The notes under the pieces: model-generated | Database searches by the model: none | What the model saw: only the letters and a program-made list of their open reading frames with translations | What the model was told of the DNA's origin: nothing | Program-made: the position numbers and the translations under genes | Assembly: GCA_020725465.1 (NCBI GenBank) | Contig: DYEY01000057.1 | Coordinates: forward strand, 22,801 to 86,800 | DNA: 64,000 bases | Origin: Dethiobacter sp. | Lineage (GTDB): Bacteria > Bacillota > Dethiobacteria > Dethiobacterales > Dethiobacteraceae | Direction of reading: 5' to 3' | In this document: piece after piece, positions 26,742 through 34,758 of the stretch | Position numbering within the stretch: the stretch's first letter is position 1 | Layout of the letters: every line of letters begins with the position of its first letter

Positions 26742-27773
26742 TTGAAAATACGTTACTACAAAACAGAAGAAGCAGCAGGCCGTGTTATCTGTCATGATAT
26801 TACCAAGATTGAGAAAGACGGGTTCAAAGGGGCCCTTTTTAAAAAAGGCCATGTAATTACCGCGGAAGATGTGGAAGTACTTCTAGGTTTGGGTAAATAC
26901 AGGGTGGCCGCCATTGAACTGGCCGCTGATGAACTGCACGAAGATGAAGCAGTACAAAGAATTGCCGCTGCCCTGTGTGGAGAGGGTCTCACCGCCGGTT
27001 CGCCCTCCGAAGGCAGAATTGACCTTACCACCGTTCGGCAGGGCCTGCTGAAGGTTGACGCGACTTGCCTGAACAGGATAAACATGATACCGGGCGTGGT
27101 GGTGTCCACATTGCACACCAACACCCATGTAGAAGCGGGGGAAAAGGTAGCCGGCACCAAGGTAATCCCGTTGGTGGTGAAAAAAAAACTGGTGGAGCGG
27201 GTGGAGGCAACCTGTTCCCGGGGCGCCCCTGTTGCTGTGCTGCCTTACCGGAGCCTTGTCCCGGGCGCCGTTATAACCGGACGGGAAGTGGTGGACGGCC
27301 GTACCAGGGACGGGTTTGCGCCGGTGCTGGCTGAAAAGGCGGCTTTTTTCGGTCTTGCCGAACCAAGGGTAGTATTCGCCCGTGATGACAGGGACGAAAT
27401 AGCGGCCCGCATCACCGGACTCATTGATGGTGGCTGCAGTCTGGTAATTGTTACCGGCGGCATGTCGGTAGATCCCGATGACGTAACCCCCGCCGCCATC
27501 AGAAAAACCGGTGCCCGGGTGGTAAGGTACGGTGCCCCGGTCCTGCCGGGGGCCATGTTTATGCTGGCTTACAGGGGCGATGTGCCGGTGGTGGGGCTGC
27601 CGGCCTGTGCCATGTATTTTAAGATTACGGTGCTGGATCTTATCCTGCCAAGACTCCTGGTCGGCGAGAAGATAAAGGCCCGGGAAATTGCCGGCCTTGG
27701 CCACGGCGGCCTGTGCCGCCGTTGCTTATCCTGTGTTTTCCCCAACTGCTCATTTGGCAAGGCGTTTTTTTAA
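26742..27773 (+). CDS. Molybdopterin-binding protein (MoeA/MogA-like)
   Basis: 343 residues. The central domain has the molybdopterin-binding pattern VIVTGGMSVDPDDVTPAAI and later GLPACAMYFKIT, as in the MoaB/MogA/MoeA fold. The C-terminus has a tight Cys cluster (LCRRCLSCVFPNCSFG), likely an Fe-S or zinc site, also seen in other clostridial members. TTG start with GAGGAGG. The position between larE and the YqeC-MocA gene points to molybdenum cofactor delivery for a Mo hydroxylase. MoeA subfamily not certain. Confidence 0.8.
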   Translation: MKIRYYKTEEAAGRVICHDITKIEKDGFKGALFKKGHVITAEDVEVLLGLGKYRVAAIELAADELHEDEAVQRIAAALCGEGLTAGSPSEGRIDLTTVRQGLLKVDATCLNRINMIPGVVVSTLHTNTHVEAGEKVAGTKVIPLVVKKKLVERVEATCSRGAPVAVLPYRSLVPGAVITGREVVDGRTRDGFAPVLAEKAAFFGLAEPRVVFARDDRDEIAARITGLIDGGCSLVIVTGGMSVDPDDVTPAAIRKTGARVVRYGAPVLPGAMFMLAYRGDVPVVGLPACAMYFKITVLDLILPRLLVGEKIKAREIAGLGHGGLCRRCLSCVFPNCSFGKAFF

Positions 27774-27896
27774 TATAACACGGGTGCCTTTGGCAGGAGT
27801 GGTTTACGGTGCCGCCGTTTGCTGCCTCCTGTATCCGGTTTGTCCCGGCAACGGGCTCTGGTATGCTTGTAAAGGAAGCGGGGAGGGGGAGAAATC

Positions 27897-29267
27897 TTGA
27901 CAGCTCTTTCCATCTGCAACGCGCTGGGTTTTGGGGAAAAAGCGGTGGTAAGCCTCTTTGGCGCGGGCGGCAAGACCACTCTGCTGTCCCGCCTGGCGGA
28001 GGAAGCCGTTGCCGCTGGCAAAAAAGTTGTGCTTACCACCACCACCAGGGTCTTTGTCCCGGCCGGCGTGCCGCTGGTGGTGGCGGAAGACCTGCCCGCA
28101 GCCCGGCGCGGGCTGGAGGCAAAGCTTAAAACCGCCGGCCTGGCGTGGCTGGGCGGCAGTCTGCTGCCCGGGGGCAAACTGGGGGGCATCGGACCGGACT
28201 GGATAAATGAAATTGCCGCCCTGGCTGACTATGTACTGGTGGAAGCGGATGGGGCGGCGGGCAGGCCGGTTAAAGGCTTCGCGCCGCACGAACCGGTGCT
28301 GCCGCCGTCCACCATGGTGGCACTGGCGGTACTGGGTCTTGATGCCCTGGGGAAACCGGTAGCGCCGGGGGAGGCACACCGCCCTGAACATCTGGCGGAA
28401 CAGGCCGGCGCCGCTGCCGGTGACAGGCTGGATACCGGCCACCTGGCGCGGCTGCTGCGGTTCATGTGGGAGCGCGGCCGGGGCCAGGCGCCCGGTGCCC
28501 GCTTTGCCGCTGTTTTCAACAAGGCTGATCTGCTGGGTAGCCCGGACCTTATTAACCGGTTCAGGGAGGACCTGCAGAAAGCGGGTGTCCGGGAACAGGT
28601 GCTGTTTACCGCCGCCCGGGACGAGTTTCCGGTCAGGTTTATGCTGGAGGGATGTGGCGGGCACCTTGTTTTTCCCGTGGCCTGTGTGGTGCTTGCCGCC
28701 GGGATGTCGCAGCGCATGGGCCGCGACAAAATGCGCGAGGACTTGGGCGGGATGACTGTGCTGGAGAGGACAGTGGCTGGCGCACTGAGCTCCGGTGTCC
28801 GGGAGGTAGTGGTGGTGACCAGGCCGGAGAGCGCCGGCTGGGTAGAGCGTCTTTTTAGGGATAAGAGCGTAAAACTGGTGGTAAACCATGCTTACCGGCA
28901 GGGGCTGAGCACGTCGGTCAAGGCCGGTATCGGTGTTTGCGGCGCCGGTGTTCAGGCCATAATCTTTGCCCCGGGTGATCAGCCCCTGGTTGGTTCCGCC
29001 GTTTACAGGGCGCTGGTGGCAAAACACGCGGAGCACCTGTGCCTGGCGGTTTACCCGGCTTACGACGGCCGCAGGGGCAACCCGGTGCTCTTTGACCGGC
29101 GGGTCTTGCCAAAGCTTTTGACGCTTACCGGCGATACCGGCGGCCGGGCGGTGCTGGCCGGGCTGTCGTGCGAAGAAGCGCTGGCCGTACCGGTAAACGA
29201 CCCGGCTGTGTTGGTTGATATTGACACGCTGGAAGACCTGGCCTGCCAAAACGCCGCGGACTTATGA
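27897..29267 (+). CDS. YqeC-MocA fusion, Mo-hydroxylase cofactor maturation
   Basis: 456 residues with two domains. Residues about 1-240 are a YqeC-like P-loop protein (LFGAGGKTTLLSRLAEE, VLVEADGAAGRPVKGF), known from selenium-dependent molybdenum hydroxylase clusters. Residues about 262-450 are a MobA/MocA-type nucleotidyltransferase (VVLAAGMSQRMGRDKM, FAPGDQPLV, RRGNPVLF), which adds CMP to molybdopterin. TTG start after GGGAGGGGGAG. The fusion implies that cofactor cytidylation and insertion are coupled. No hydroxylase subunit lies in the window. Confidence 0.87.
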   Translation: MTALSICNALGFGEKAVVSLFGAGGKTTLLSRLAEEAVAAGKKVVLTTTTRVFVPAGVPLVVAEDLPAARRGLEAKLKTAGLAWLGGSLLPGGKLGGIGPDWINEIAALADYVLVEADGAAGRPVKGFAPHEPVLPPSTMVALAVLGLDALGKPVAPGEAHRPEHLAEQAGAAAGDRLDTGHLARLLRFMWERGRGQAPGARFAAVFNKADLLGSPDLINRFREDLQKAGVREQVLFTAARDEFPVRFMLEGCGGHLVFPVACVVLAAGMSQRMGRDKMREDLGGMTVLERTVAGALSSGVREVVVVTRPESAGWVERLFRDKSVKLVVNHAYRQGLSTSVKAGIGVCGAGVQAIIFAPGDQPLVGSAVYRALVAKHAEHLCLAVYPAYDGRRGNPVLFDRRVLPKLLTLTGDTGGRAVLAGLSCEEALAVPVNDPAVLVDIDTLEDLACQNAADL

Positions 29268-29332
29268 AGCAGGATTAAGAACTACGGCGCAGAATTAAAG
29301 AGGCGAAAAGTCGAAAAATTTATTTTAGGGGT

Positions 29333-30103
29333 GTGGCTATTCTGGACAGAGAGCGGACACTGGCCATGTTTGTAGACTTTGAGAATATTGCCATGGGAAT
29401 CCAGGGGAGAAACCAACCGGACTTTGATATTCAGAAGGTACTGGAAAGGCTGCTGGAAAAAGGCAAGGTCATCGTCAAGAAAGCCTATGCCGACTGGAGT
29501 CGGTTTACCAAGTACAAGCAGCCCTTCCACGAAGCTGCCATCGAGCTGATCGAAATACCCAAGCGGTCCAACACCGGTAAAAACTCGGCTGACATCAGGC
29601 TGTGCGTGGATGCCATCGACCTGTGCTACTCCAAAGAGCACATCGACACCTTTGCCATCGTTTCCGGCGACAGCGACTTCTCTCCCCTGGTATCCAAGCT
29701 GAAAGAGAACGGCAAGCACGTCATCGGCCTGGGCATGAGAACCTCCACCTCAACCCTGCTCAGCGACAACTGCGACGAGTTTATTTATTACGAAGACCTG
29801 GTCCTGGGCGAGTTTCAGCCGCCCAAGGTCAACGGCAAGGTGCCCAAGGAAAAGCAACCGGCTTTCAACCTGCTCTTTGAGAGCATTATAGCCCTAATCC
29901 GTGAAAACAAAGAATGCCTCTGGTCGTCCATGGTCAAGGACACCATGAAACGCAAGCGCCCCTCTTTCAGCGAATCCAGTTTCGGCTACCGTTCTTTTTC
30001 CGAACTGCTGGAAGATGCCCAGAAAAAGGGGTTTATTGAACTTCGGACCGACCCCCGCAGCGGTACCTACGTGGTGGTGGGGTTCGCCAAGGACCAGAAG
30101 TAG
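29333..30103 (+). CDS. NYN-domain nuclease-like protein with OST-HTH tail
   Basis: 256 residues. The N-terminal 150 residues are a NYN/LabA (DUF88) PIN-like fold with the acidic residues in MFVDFENI, NSADIRLCVDAIDL and VSGDSDFSPLV. The C-terminal part (residues about 180-250) has the look of an OST-HTH/LOTUS RNA-binding winged helix (SFSESSFGYRSFSELLEDA). Such proteins are probable RNases or RNA-binding factors. GTG at 29333 follows TAGGGG closely; an ATG at 29366 is possible but would cut into the first strand. Confidence 0.85.
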   Translation: MAILDRERTLAMFVDFENIAMGIQGRNQPDFDIQKVLERLLEKGKVIVKKAYADWSRFTKYKQPFHEAAIELIEIPKRSNTGKNSADIRLCVDAIDLCYSKEHIDTFAIVSGDSDFSPLVSKLKENGKHVIGLGMRTSTSTLLSDNCDEFIYYEDLVLGEFQPPKVNGKVPKEKQPAFNLLFESIIALIRENKECLWSSMVKDTMKRKRPSFSESSFGYRSFSELLEDAQKKGFIELRTDPRSGTYVVVGFAKDQK

Positions 30104-30179
30104 GAGGTACCTTTACCTGTTTTTTAAGGCCGGTGACCCCGGCCTGATATGTTCCTGTCAGATAGCGGGGGAGAGCAAA

Positions 30180-31370
30180 ATGTTATACCGCGCAATGGGC
30201 AAAACCAAAGATTTGGTCTCCATTTTGGGTTACGGTTGCATGCGGTTTCCAAGAAAGCAGTTGAATATTATTGATGAGAAACGTACCGAAAGGCAGGTTG
30301 TCTCTGCCATAGAGCAGGGAGTAAACTATTTTGACACAGCCTTTTTGTACCCGAACAGCGAAGTGGTCCTGGGCAATATTCTGGCCAGGGGCTACCGGGA
30401 CAGGGTACTGATAGCTACCAAAATGCCCATGCCAATGGTTCACTCCCGGCAGGATATGGAAGCGGTGCTGGACACCCAGTTAAAAAGGCTGCAAACCGAC
30501 CGTATCGACTATTACCTGATGCACTCCATCAACAGCTTCACGGGCTGGCAAAGGCTTAAAGATCTGGGTGTGGAGGATTTCCTGGCCAAAGCCAGGCAAG
30601 CGGGCAAGATAAGGCATACCGGGTTTTCCTACCACGGCGACAGGGAGCAGTTTAAAAAAATTGTGGCTGATTACCCGTGGGATATGTGCCTGTTGCAGTA
30701 CAATTACATGGATGAGAACGCTCAGGCCGGGAAAGAGGGGCTGGCCTATGCCGCGGCCAGAGGCCTGGGTGTGGCGGTTATGGGACCGCTCAGGGGCGGG
30801 CGCCTGGCCCGGAATATGCCGCAGCAGTTACAGGAACTGTTTGACCGGGTGAACAGGACTCCGGCTGAGCTGGCGCTGCGCTGGGTCTGGAATCATCCCG
30901 AAGTTACCGTTCTCCTCTCCGGGATGAATGACGAGGTCCAGATTGAAGAGAACATCAGGATTGCCCGGGAGGCGTACCCCGGCTCGCTTACTGCCGAGGA
31001 GCTGAAAATCATAACTGAGGTCAGGAACCTGCTTGTGCAGAAGCTGAGAGTGGCCTGCACCGAATGTGGGTACTGCCTGCCCTGCCCCGCAGGGGTTAAC
31101 ATCCCGCTCTGTTTTAACAGTTACAATAACAGGTACCTGTACGATGGGGCAAACCGGTTTTTTTACCTGAGCATGCTGGGTGGCATGGACGGAGGCGCAC
31201 CGTCCCACGCTTCCCTGTGCACGTCTTGCGGGAAATGTGAAGCCAAATGCCCTCAAAAACTGCCTATTCCAAAGCTATTAAAAGAGGTTTCCGCCCGGAT
31301 GGAGAGTTTTTATTTCAGGCCGGTCACCCGCCTGGTCCGGTCCTACTACAGGTTAAGGGGTAATCGGTAA
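30180..31370 (+). CDS. Aldo/keto reductase with C-terminal ferredoxin domain
   Basis: 396 residues. Residues 1-270 are an aldo/keto reductase barrel with the tetrad visible (FDTAFLYPNSE, IATKMPM, YLMHSI). Residues about 280-370 contain two Cys groups, CTECGYCLPCPAGVNIP and CTSCGKCEAKCPQKLPIP, that should hold [4Fe-4S] clusters. This combination is common in strict anaerobes. It may couple NAD(P)H or ferredoxin to carbonyl reduction; substrate unknown. Start ATG 30180 after GGGGGAGAG. The BirA site of bioY begins just after its stop. Confidence 0.88.
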   Translation: MLYRAMGKTKDLVSILGYGCMRFPRKQLNIIDEKRTERQVVSAIEQGVNYFDTAFLYPNSEVVLGNILARGYRDRVLIATKMPMPMVHSRQDMEAVLDTQLKRLQTDRIDYYLMHSINSFTGWQRLKDLGVEDFLAKARQAGKIRHTGFSYHGDREQFKKIVADYPWDMCLLQYNYMDENAQAGKEGLAYAAARGLGVAVMGPLRGGRLARNMPQQLQELFDRVNRTPAELALRWVWNHPEVTVLLSGMNDEVQIEENIRIAREAYPGSLTAEELKIITEVRNLLVQKLRVACTECGYCLPCPAGVNIPLCFNSYNNRYLYDGANRFFYLSMLGGMDGGAPSHASLCTSCGKCEAKCPQKLPIPKLLKEVSARMESFYFRPVTRLVRSYYRLRGNR

Positions 31371-31376
31371 AGCTAA

Positions 31377-31430
31377 TGTCAACCAGAAAAGAAATCCAGG
31401 TTGACAAATAACCGGCGCACATGCTATAAT
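31377..31430 (+). promoter_or_regulatory. BirA operator overlapping the bioY promoter
   Basis: TGTCAACC (31377-31384) and GGTTGACA (31399-31406) form a perfect 8-bp inverted repeat with a 14-nt spacer, matching the Gram-positive biotin-repressor site. The right arm contains the -35 box TTGACA (31401-31406), which pairs with TATAAT (31425-31430) at 18 nt. Biotin-loaded BirA bound here would block RNA polymerase. Confidence 0.85.
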
Positions 31431-31461
31431 CCGGCCATCAAACTCCGGGAGGAAATGCAAA

Positions 31462-32094
31462 ATGAACTTCTCAGTGCGCGACCTGGTTATTATCGCTCTC
31501 TTCCTGCTTTTGATCCTGCACCTGCTAAGAGGAAGCAAAAAAGCTGAACTAAAGGCCCGCGACATGGTCCTGGTTTCCCTCTTTGCCGCCCTCACCGCAG
31601 TGATGGCCCTGTTTGTCTCCATCCCGCTGCCGTTTGTACCGGTACCGCTGACCGGACAGACTTTTGCCGTAATGCTGTCCGGCGCCCTGCTCGGCTCCCG
31701 CCGCGGCGCCTACAGCCAGGTAGTATACGTGCTGCTTGGCGCTACCGGCATCCCGGTTTTTGCCGGCGGCCTGGCGGGCTTAAGCGTCCTGGTGGGCCCC
31801 CGGGGCGGCTTTCTCTTTGGCTTTATCCTGGGCGCCTATGTTATCGGTAAAATGGTGGAAAGAAAAAATGCCCCCTCACCGGCTTACCTCTTTCTCGCCA
31901 CCACCCTGGGCGGTGTGCTGGCCGTTTATATCCCCGGCATCCTGCAGCTTTCTCTGGTCACCGGTATGACCCTTCCCCAGGCTGCGCTGGCCATGGTCTG
32001 GTTCCTGCCCGGCGATGCCATCAAGGTTGCTGCCTCATCCCTCCTGGCGTGGCGCATCCTGTCCACCGGCATCCTCCACCCCGCCCAAAACTAA
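31462..32094 (+). CDS. bioY: Biotin transporter BioY
   Basis: S-component of an energy-coupling-factor biotin transporter, 210 residues, six core helices. Family motifs include PLTGQTFAVMLSGALLG and GPRGGFLFGFILGAYVIG. It has about 33 extra N-terminal residues: a hydrophobic helix (RDLVIIALFLLLILHLL) and a basic linker before the usual first helix (RDMVLVSLFAALTAVMAL), which it resembles. The upstream BirA operator confirms biotin as substrate. Neither a birA gene nor ECF ATPases are in the window. Confidence 0.92.
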   Translation: MNFSVRDLVIIALFLLLILHLLRGSKKAELKARDMVLVSLFAALTAVMALFVSIPLPFVPVPLTGQTFAVMLSGALLGSRRGAYSQVVYVLLGATGIPVFAGGLAGLSVLVGPRGGFLFGFILGAYVIGKMVERKNAPSPAYLFLATTLGGVLAVYIPGILQLSLVTGMTLPQAALAMVWFLPGDAIKVAASSLLAWRILSTGILHPAQN

Positions 32095-32168
32095 AGATGC
32101 CACGGGGACGGTTCTTTTGTCACCATCTTTTAGATGCCACGGGGACGGTTCTTTTGTCACCATCTTTT
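32095..32168 (+). repeat. Tandem pair of 37-bp dispersed repeat
   Basis: Two exact, adjacent copies (32095-32131 and 32132-32168). The core is GGGGACGGTTCTTTTGTC, and each unit starts AGATG and ends CATCTTTT, so the ends are inverted. A single copy is at 56141-56170 and a reversed tandem pair at 33923-33980. Similar small palindromic elements are known in clostridial genomes, but I cannot name the family with certainty. Confidence 0.85.
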
Positions 32169-32307
32169 ATGGTAAAAACCGGAACAGATGGTTACATTTA
32201 ACACGGCACCTTTTTTACTGGTAAAAGGATAACCATTCCGGTGTAACCTTTTTGCACGGCTTTGTTACTATAAAACTATGAGAGAAAAATAAAGTGGGGA
32301 CGGCCTG

Positions 32308-32708
32308 ATGGGGGATGTACCCGACAAGAAAATCAGCTCGTTGCAGGAGCTATATACAGAATTCCGGCAACCGCTTTTCCGCTACCTGCTTATGTGCGAA
32401 AGGATAAACTGGTCGCCAGGGTTGCCCGGGAAGAGCAGGCGGCGCCGGCGGGTGAGAATTCGTAATTGTTTTGGAGTGCGGCCTGCAGGACGAAAGAATT
32501 CGGCTGGCGCTGCAGGGGATGCCGGAACAGCACCGCACCGTTATCCTGCTCAAAGAGGTGGTGGGGTTTCCCATTACGAAATTGGCGAAATCCTCGGCAA
32601 GACCGGTGCCATCTGCAAGGTGCTGTGTACATGGCAATAAAGAGCTTTCAGGAAGAGTATGAACGCCTGGAGAATAAGTATAATGAGAGATTGCCGCATT
32701 CTGCGTGA
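32308..32708 (+). pseudogene. Decayed ECF-type RNA polymerase sigma factor
   Basis: Begins well (ATG 32308, region 2.1: LYTEFRQPLFRYLL), then jumps in another frame to an interdomain linker (DKLVARVAREEQAAPAGE, stop at about 32463), so regions 2.2-2.4 are deleted. Region 4 is found further on in yet other frames: ERIRLALQGMPEQHRTVILL, then HYEIGEILGKTGAICKVL, then SFQEEYERLENKY. At least three lesions. The gene cannot produce a working sigma factor. It overlaps the start of an equally broken anti-sigma gene. Confidence 0.8.
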
Positions 32709-33229
32709 CCTTTGGCCCCTGTACCTGGATGGGGAGCTGCTCGGAGGAAAGCAGGGAATTTGTGGACGAACATCTTATAAGTTGCTCTGCCTGCCGGAAT
32801 TACAGCCGGCCGCTCTACCGGCAGGTGCAGTTGAATCCGGAAACCGACAGGGTACCAGAGTCAGCGGATGAGTTTCTGCTGGGCTGAAAAAAAAAGAAAC
32901 AGACAACCTTTCACTGGTCTTTGCCCTGTTGGTGGTGACGATGGGGGTTTCCTGGACTCTTGGCCAACTACAGGCCGCGCGCACCCGGGAACGCCGCCAA
33001 GTCGAAGAAAAACGCCTGCTTTTTTTTTGAGCTGGAGCAAATACGGGAAATTTTACCGCCGGCGGAAGAGCTGTTGGCCAAACACGGCATAGAGTGGGAA
33101 ATCAGCGGCCCCGTCCCGTTCCAGGACAGGTTTTCCTTCAAGGTTGACATGAACTGGTGTGAAGGGGAGCCGGTCACTTTTATCAAAGCAAGGCATGATT
33201 TTGACCACGCTATATTTCCTGATTATTAA
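32683..33229 (+). pseudogene. Decayed zinc-finger anti-sigma factor
   Basis: Starts at ATG 32683 (CRILRDLWPLYLDGEL), shifts frame to EESREFVDEHLISCSACRNY, which holds the HX3CX2C zinc motif of anti-sigma factors. It then meets a stop at the A9 run near 32885, continues in another frame through a membrane helix (LSLVFALLVVTMGVSWTLG) and shifts again at the T9 run near 33021 to a C-terminal domain ending AIFPDY. At least three frame lesions, two of them in homopolymers. Confidence 0.8.
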
Positions 33230-33262
33230 TTCAACGTAAGCATACAAAGTAAGCATACAAAA

Positions 33263-33293
33263 AGCCTGTCGACATTAACTTTGTCGACAGGCT
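33263..33293 (-). terminator. Terminator of the DUF1405 gene
   Basis: AGCCTGTCGACA and TGTCGACAGGCT form a perfect 12-bp stem with a 7-nt loop; on the minus strand it is followed by TTTTTG. Just outside it, GTAAGCATACAAA occurs twice in direct repeat (about 33236-33261). Confidence 0.8.
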
Positions 33294-33312
33294 GGCCTGC
33301 CTTTCCGCAGGC

Positions 33313-33906
33313 TTAACTTATATTCGGTGTTTTTCGCCGCCTTATTGCCGCGGTCAGGATAATTACCGACAGTACAGCCGTATAACCCACGGCTAGGTTA
33401 CGGATGGAGGCGAAGCTGATGACCGGGTCCACCCGGGGGTGGATGCCCACCACGTAATCCAGGTAGTCGTTAAAAAAGTACCAGGACGTCACTGCAGCCG
33501 CCTGCGGGATACTGAGCGGCAGGCCGAAGCGGTACCACAGGAGGACGGCCTGCAGCGCCATGCCGGCGTGGCCGAACCAGAGAAAGAAGTTTTCCGGGTA
33601 GATGTTGCCGGTTAGCTGATATTGGGTGATAACCGCTACCGTCCACAGGCCGTGCTTGATCAGTCCGAAATAGGCAAGGCCCTCCAGCAGGCTAAAGCGC
33701 CGTCCCGTCCTAAAAAGGATCAGGACGATTAATACATATAGAACAGAGAGGGGAGAGTTGGCGACGAAAGGCCAGAAGTATACAGGTGTCTCGGCAAACT
33801 GCCCGAAATACCAGTAAAAACCGTACAGGGTACCAAAAAAATTAATAATAATAAGAGCGTCCAAAAACCAACTGCTGGACAGTGTTTTGTCAAATAGCTG
33901 TCTCAT
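33313..33906 (-). CDS. DUF1405 membrane protein
   Basis: 197 residues with about six hydrophobic helices. Segments NFFGTLYGFYWYFGQF, LIKHGLWTV and YFFNDYLDYVVGIHP match DUF1405, a Firmicutes family of unknown function also found in Bacillus as YpjA. The ATG at 33906 has ACGGGAG upstream. Downstream of the MarR gene on the same strand; a tandem repeat element separates them. Confidence 0.8.
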   Translation of the reverse strand: MRQLFDKTLSSSWFLDALIIINFFGTLYGFYWYFGQFAETPVYFWPFVANSPLSVLYVLIVLILFRTGRRFSLLEGLAYFGLIKHGLWTVAVITQYQLTGNIYPENFFLWFGHAGMALQAVLLWYRFGLPLSIPQAAAVTSWYFFNDYLDYVVGIHPRVDPVISFASIRNLAVGYTAVLSVIILTAAIRRRKTPNIS

Positions 33907-33922
33907 ATTTTCTCCCGTAAGA

Positions 33923-33980
33923 GATGACAAAAGAACCGTCCCCGTGTCACTGATGACAAAAGAACCGTCCCCGTGTCACT
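33923..33980 (-). repeat. Tandem pair of 29-bp dispersed repeat, reversed
   Basis: Two exact adjacent copies (33923-33951, 33952-33980). On the minus strand they contain the same GGGGACGGTTCTTTTGTC core as the pair at 32095-32168. The unit is 8 bp shorter because the CATCTTTT end is missing. Confidence 0.85.
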
Positions 33981-33988
33981 TGTGTCAT

Positions 33989-34474
33989 CTATTCTTCCAG
34001 TTGGGGGAGGGGGGTGGACTGGTGGTCAAACTCTTCGAAGACGCGCAGGACGGCCTGAATGGAGACGATGAGCATTTCGCGCTCGTCGGGGGAGATCCTT
34101 TCCGCCAGATTGCGGAAACGTAAGGAGCGGCGCTGGAAGACCAGGTTGGCTAACTGGCGGCCGTAAGAGGTGAGGTAGACGCGGACCACCCGGCGGTCCT
34201 TGTCGTCGCCTTTGCGCTTTACCAGGTTCATCTTTACCAGGCGATCCACCAGGCGGGTGGCGGCGCTCTCGGCCAGGTAAATCTCGGTACTGAGTTCGCC
34301 CATGGTCAGGTCATCGTGCATGAAAAGAATCAAAAGCGCGTTCACCTGGCCCGGGGTAATACCAAGGCCGGTCAGTTCCCGGATTTCTTCCGCTTCCAGA
34401 TAGTGCATGAGTTTTGGGAAAATCTCCTGGATAGCGGTGGTAAAGGTGGCGATGTCTTTATAATCCGGAGTCAT
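33989..34474 (-). CDS. MarR family regulator, divergent from the fad operon
   Basis: 161-residue winged-helix protein. The recognition region is visible as LTMGELSTEIYLAESAATRLVDRLVKMNLV with the wing KGDDKDRRVV. It is divergent from fadN across a 284-nt region containing three palindromes, so control of beta-oxidation genes, perhaps by acyl-CoA, is the natural inference. In Bacillus the equivalent operon is controlled by a TetR-type FadR instead. Confidence 0.87.
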   Translation of the reverse strand: MTPDYKDIATFTTAIQEIFPKLMHYLEAEEIRELTGLGITPGQVNALLILFMHDDLTMGELSTEIYLAESAATRLVDRLVKMNLVKRKGDDKDRRVVRVYLTSYGRQLANLVFQRRSLRFRNLAERISPDEREMLIVSIQAVLRVFEEFDHQSTPLPQLEE

Positions 34475-34530
34475 TGCAGCACCTCGCTTATATTGGTTTT
34501 AAATAGTTATTTCCCATTATAACATCTTAC

Positions 34531-34623
34531 ATTTGCAAAGGCCAGTGCAAATATTCCCCGCGTTCAACTGTTGAATGGGCAGGTAGCAAATAAAATAATT
34601 TAAAAAAAAATTGCAATATTGCA
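34531..34623. promoter_or_regulatory. Palindrome cluster between marR and fadN
   Basis: Three dyads: ATTTGCA-8-TGCAAAT (34531-34552), TTCAAC-T-GTTGAA (34563-34575) and TGCAATATTGCA (34612-34623, perfect). The first and third share TGCAA half-sites, suitable for a dimeric MarR protein. The region is AT-rich compared with the genes. The remaining sequence to 34758 holds the fadN ribosome site (AAAGGAGG) and nothing else recognised. Confidence 0.55.
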
Positions 34624-34758
34624 GGAATTAACGTATTAGTGACGAATTTGACAACATAAATATTTAACAGCTGGAAATAAGTCGGGAGGTGTTACATAGC
34701 AGTTTCACCGGAAAGAGTTTTTTTGGGAAAAGTAAATTTCCGAAAGGAGGAAAGAGCG

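Noticed and set aside
27804..29249. 481-codon minus-strand frame opposite the YqeC-MocA gene
   Set aside because: Full antisense shadow; the + strand protein has clear P-loop and nucleotidyltransferase motifs.
32095..32168. CRISPR array
   Set aside because: The two repeats are directly adjacent with no spacers, and no cas genes are present.
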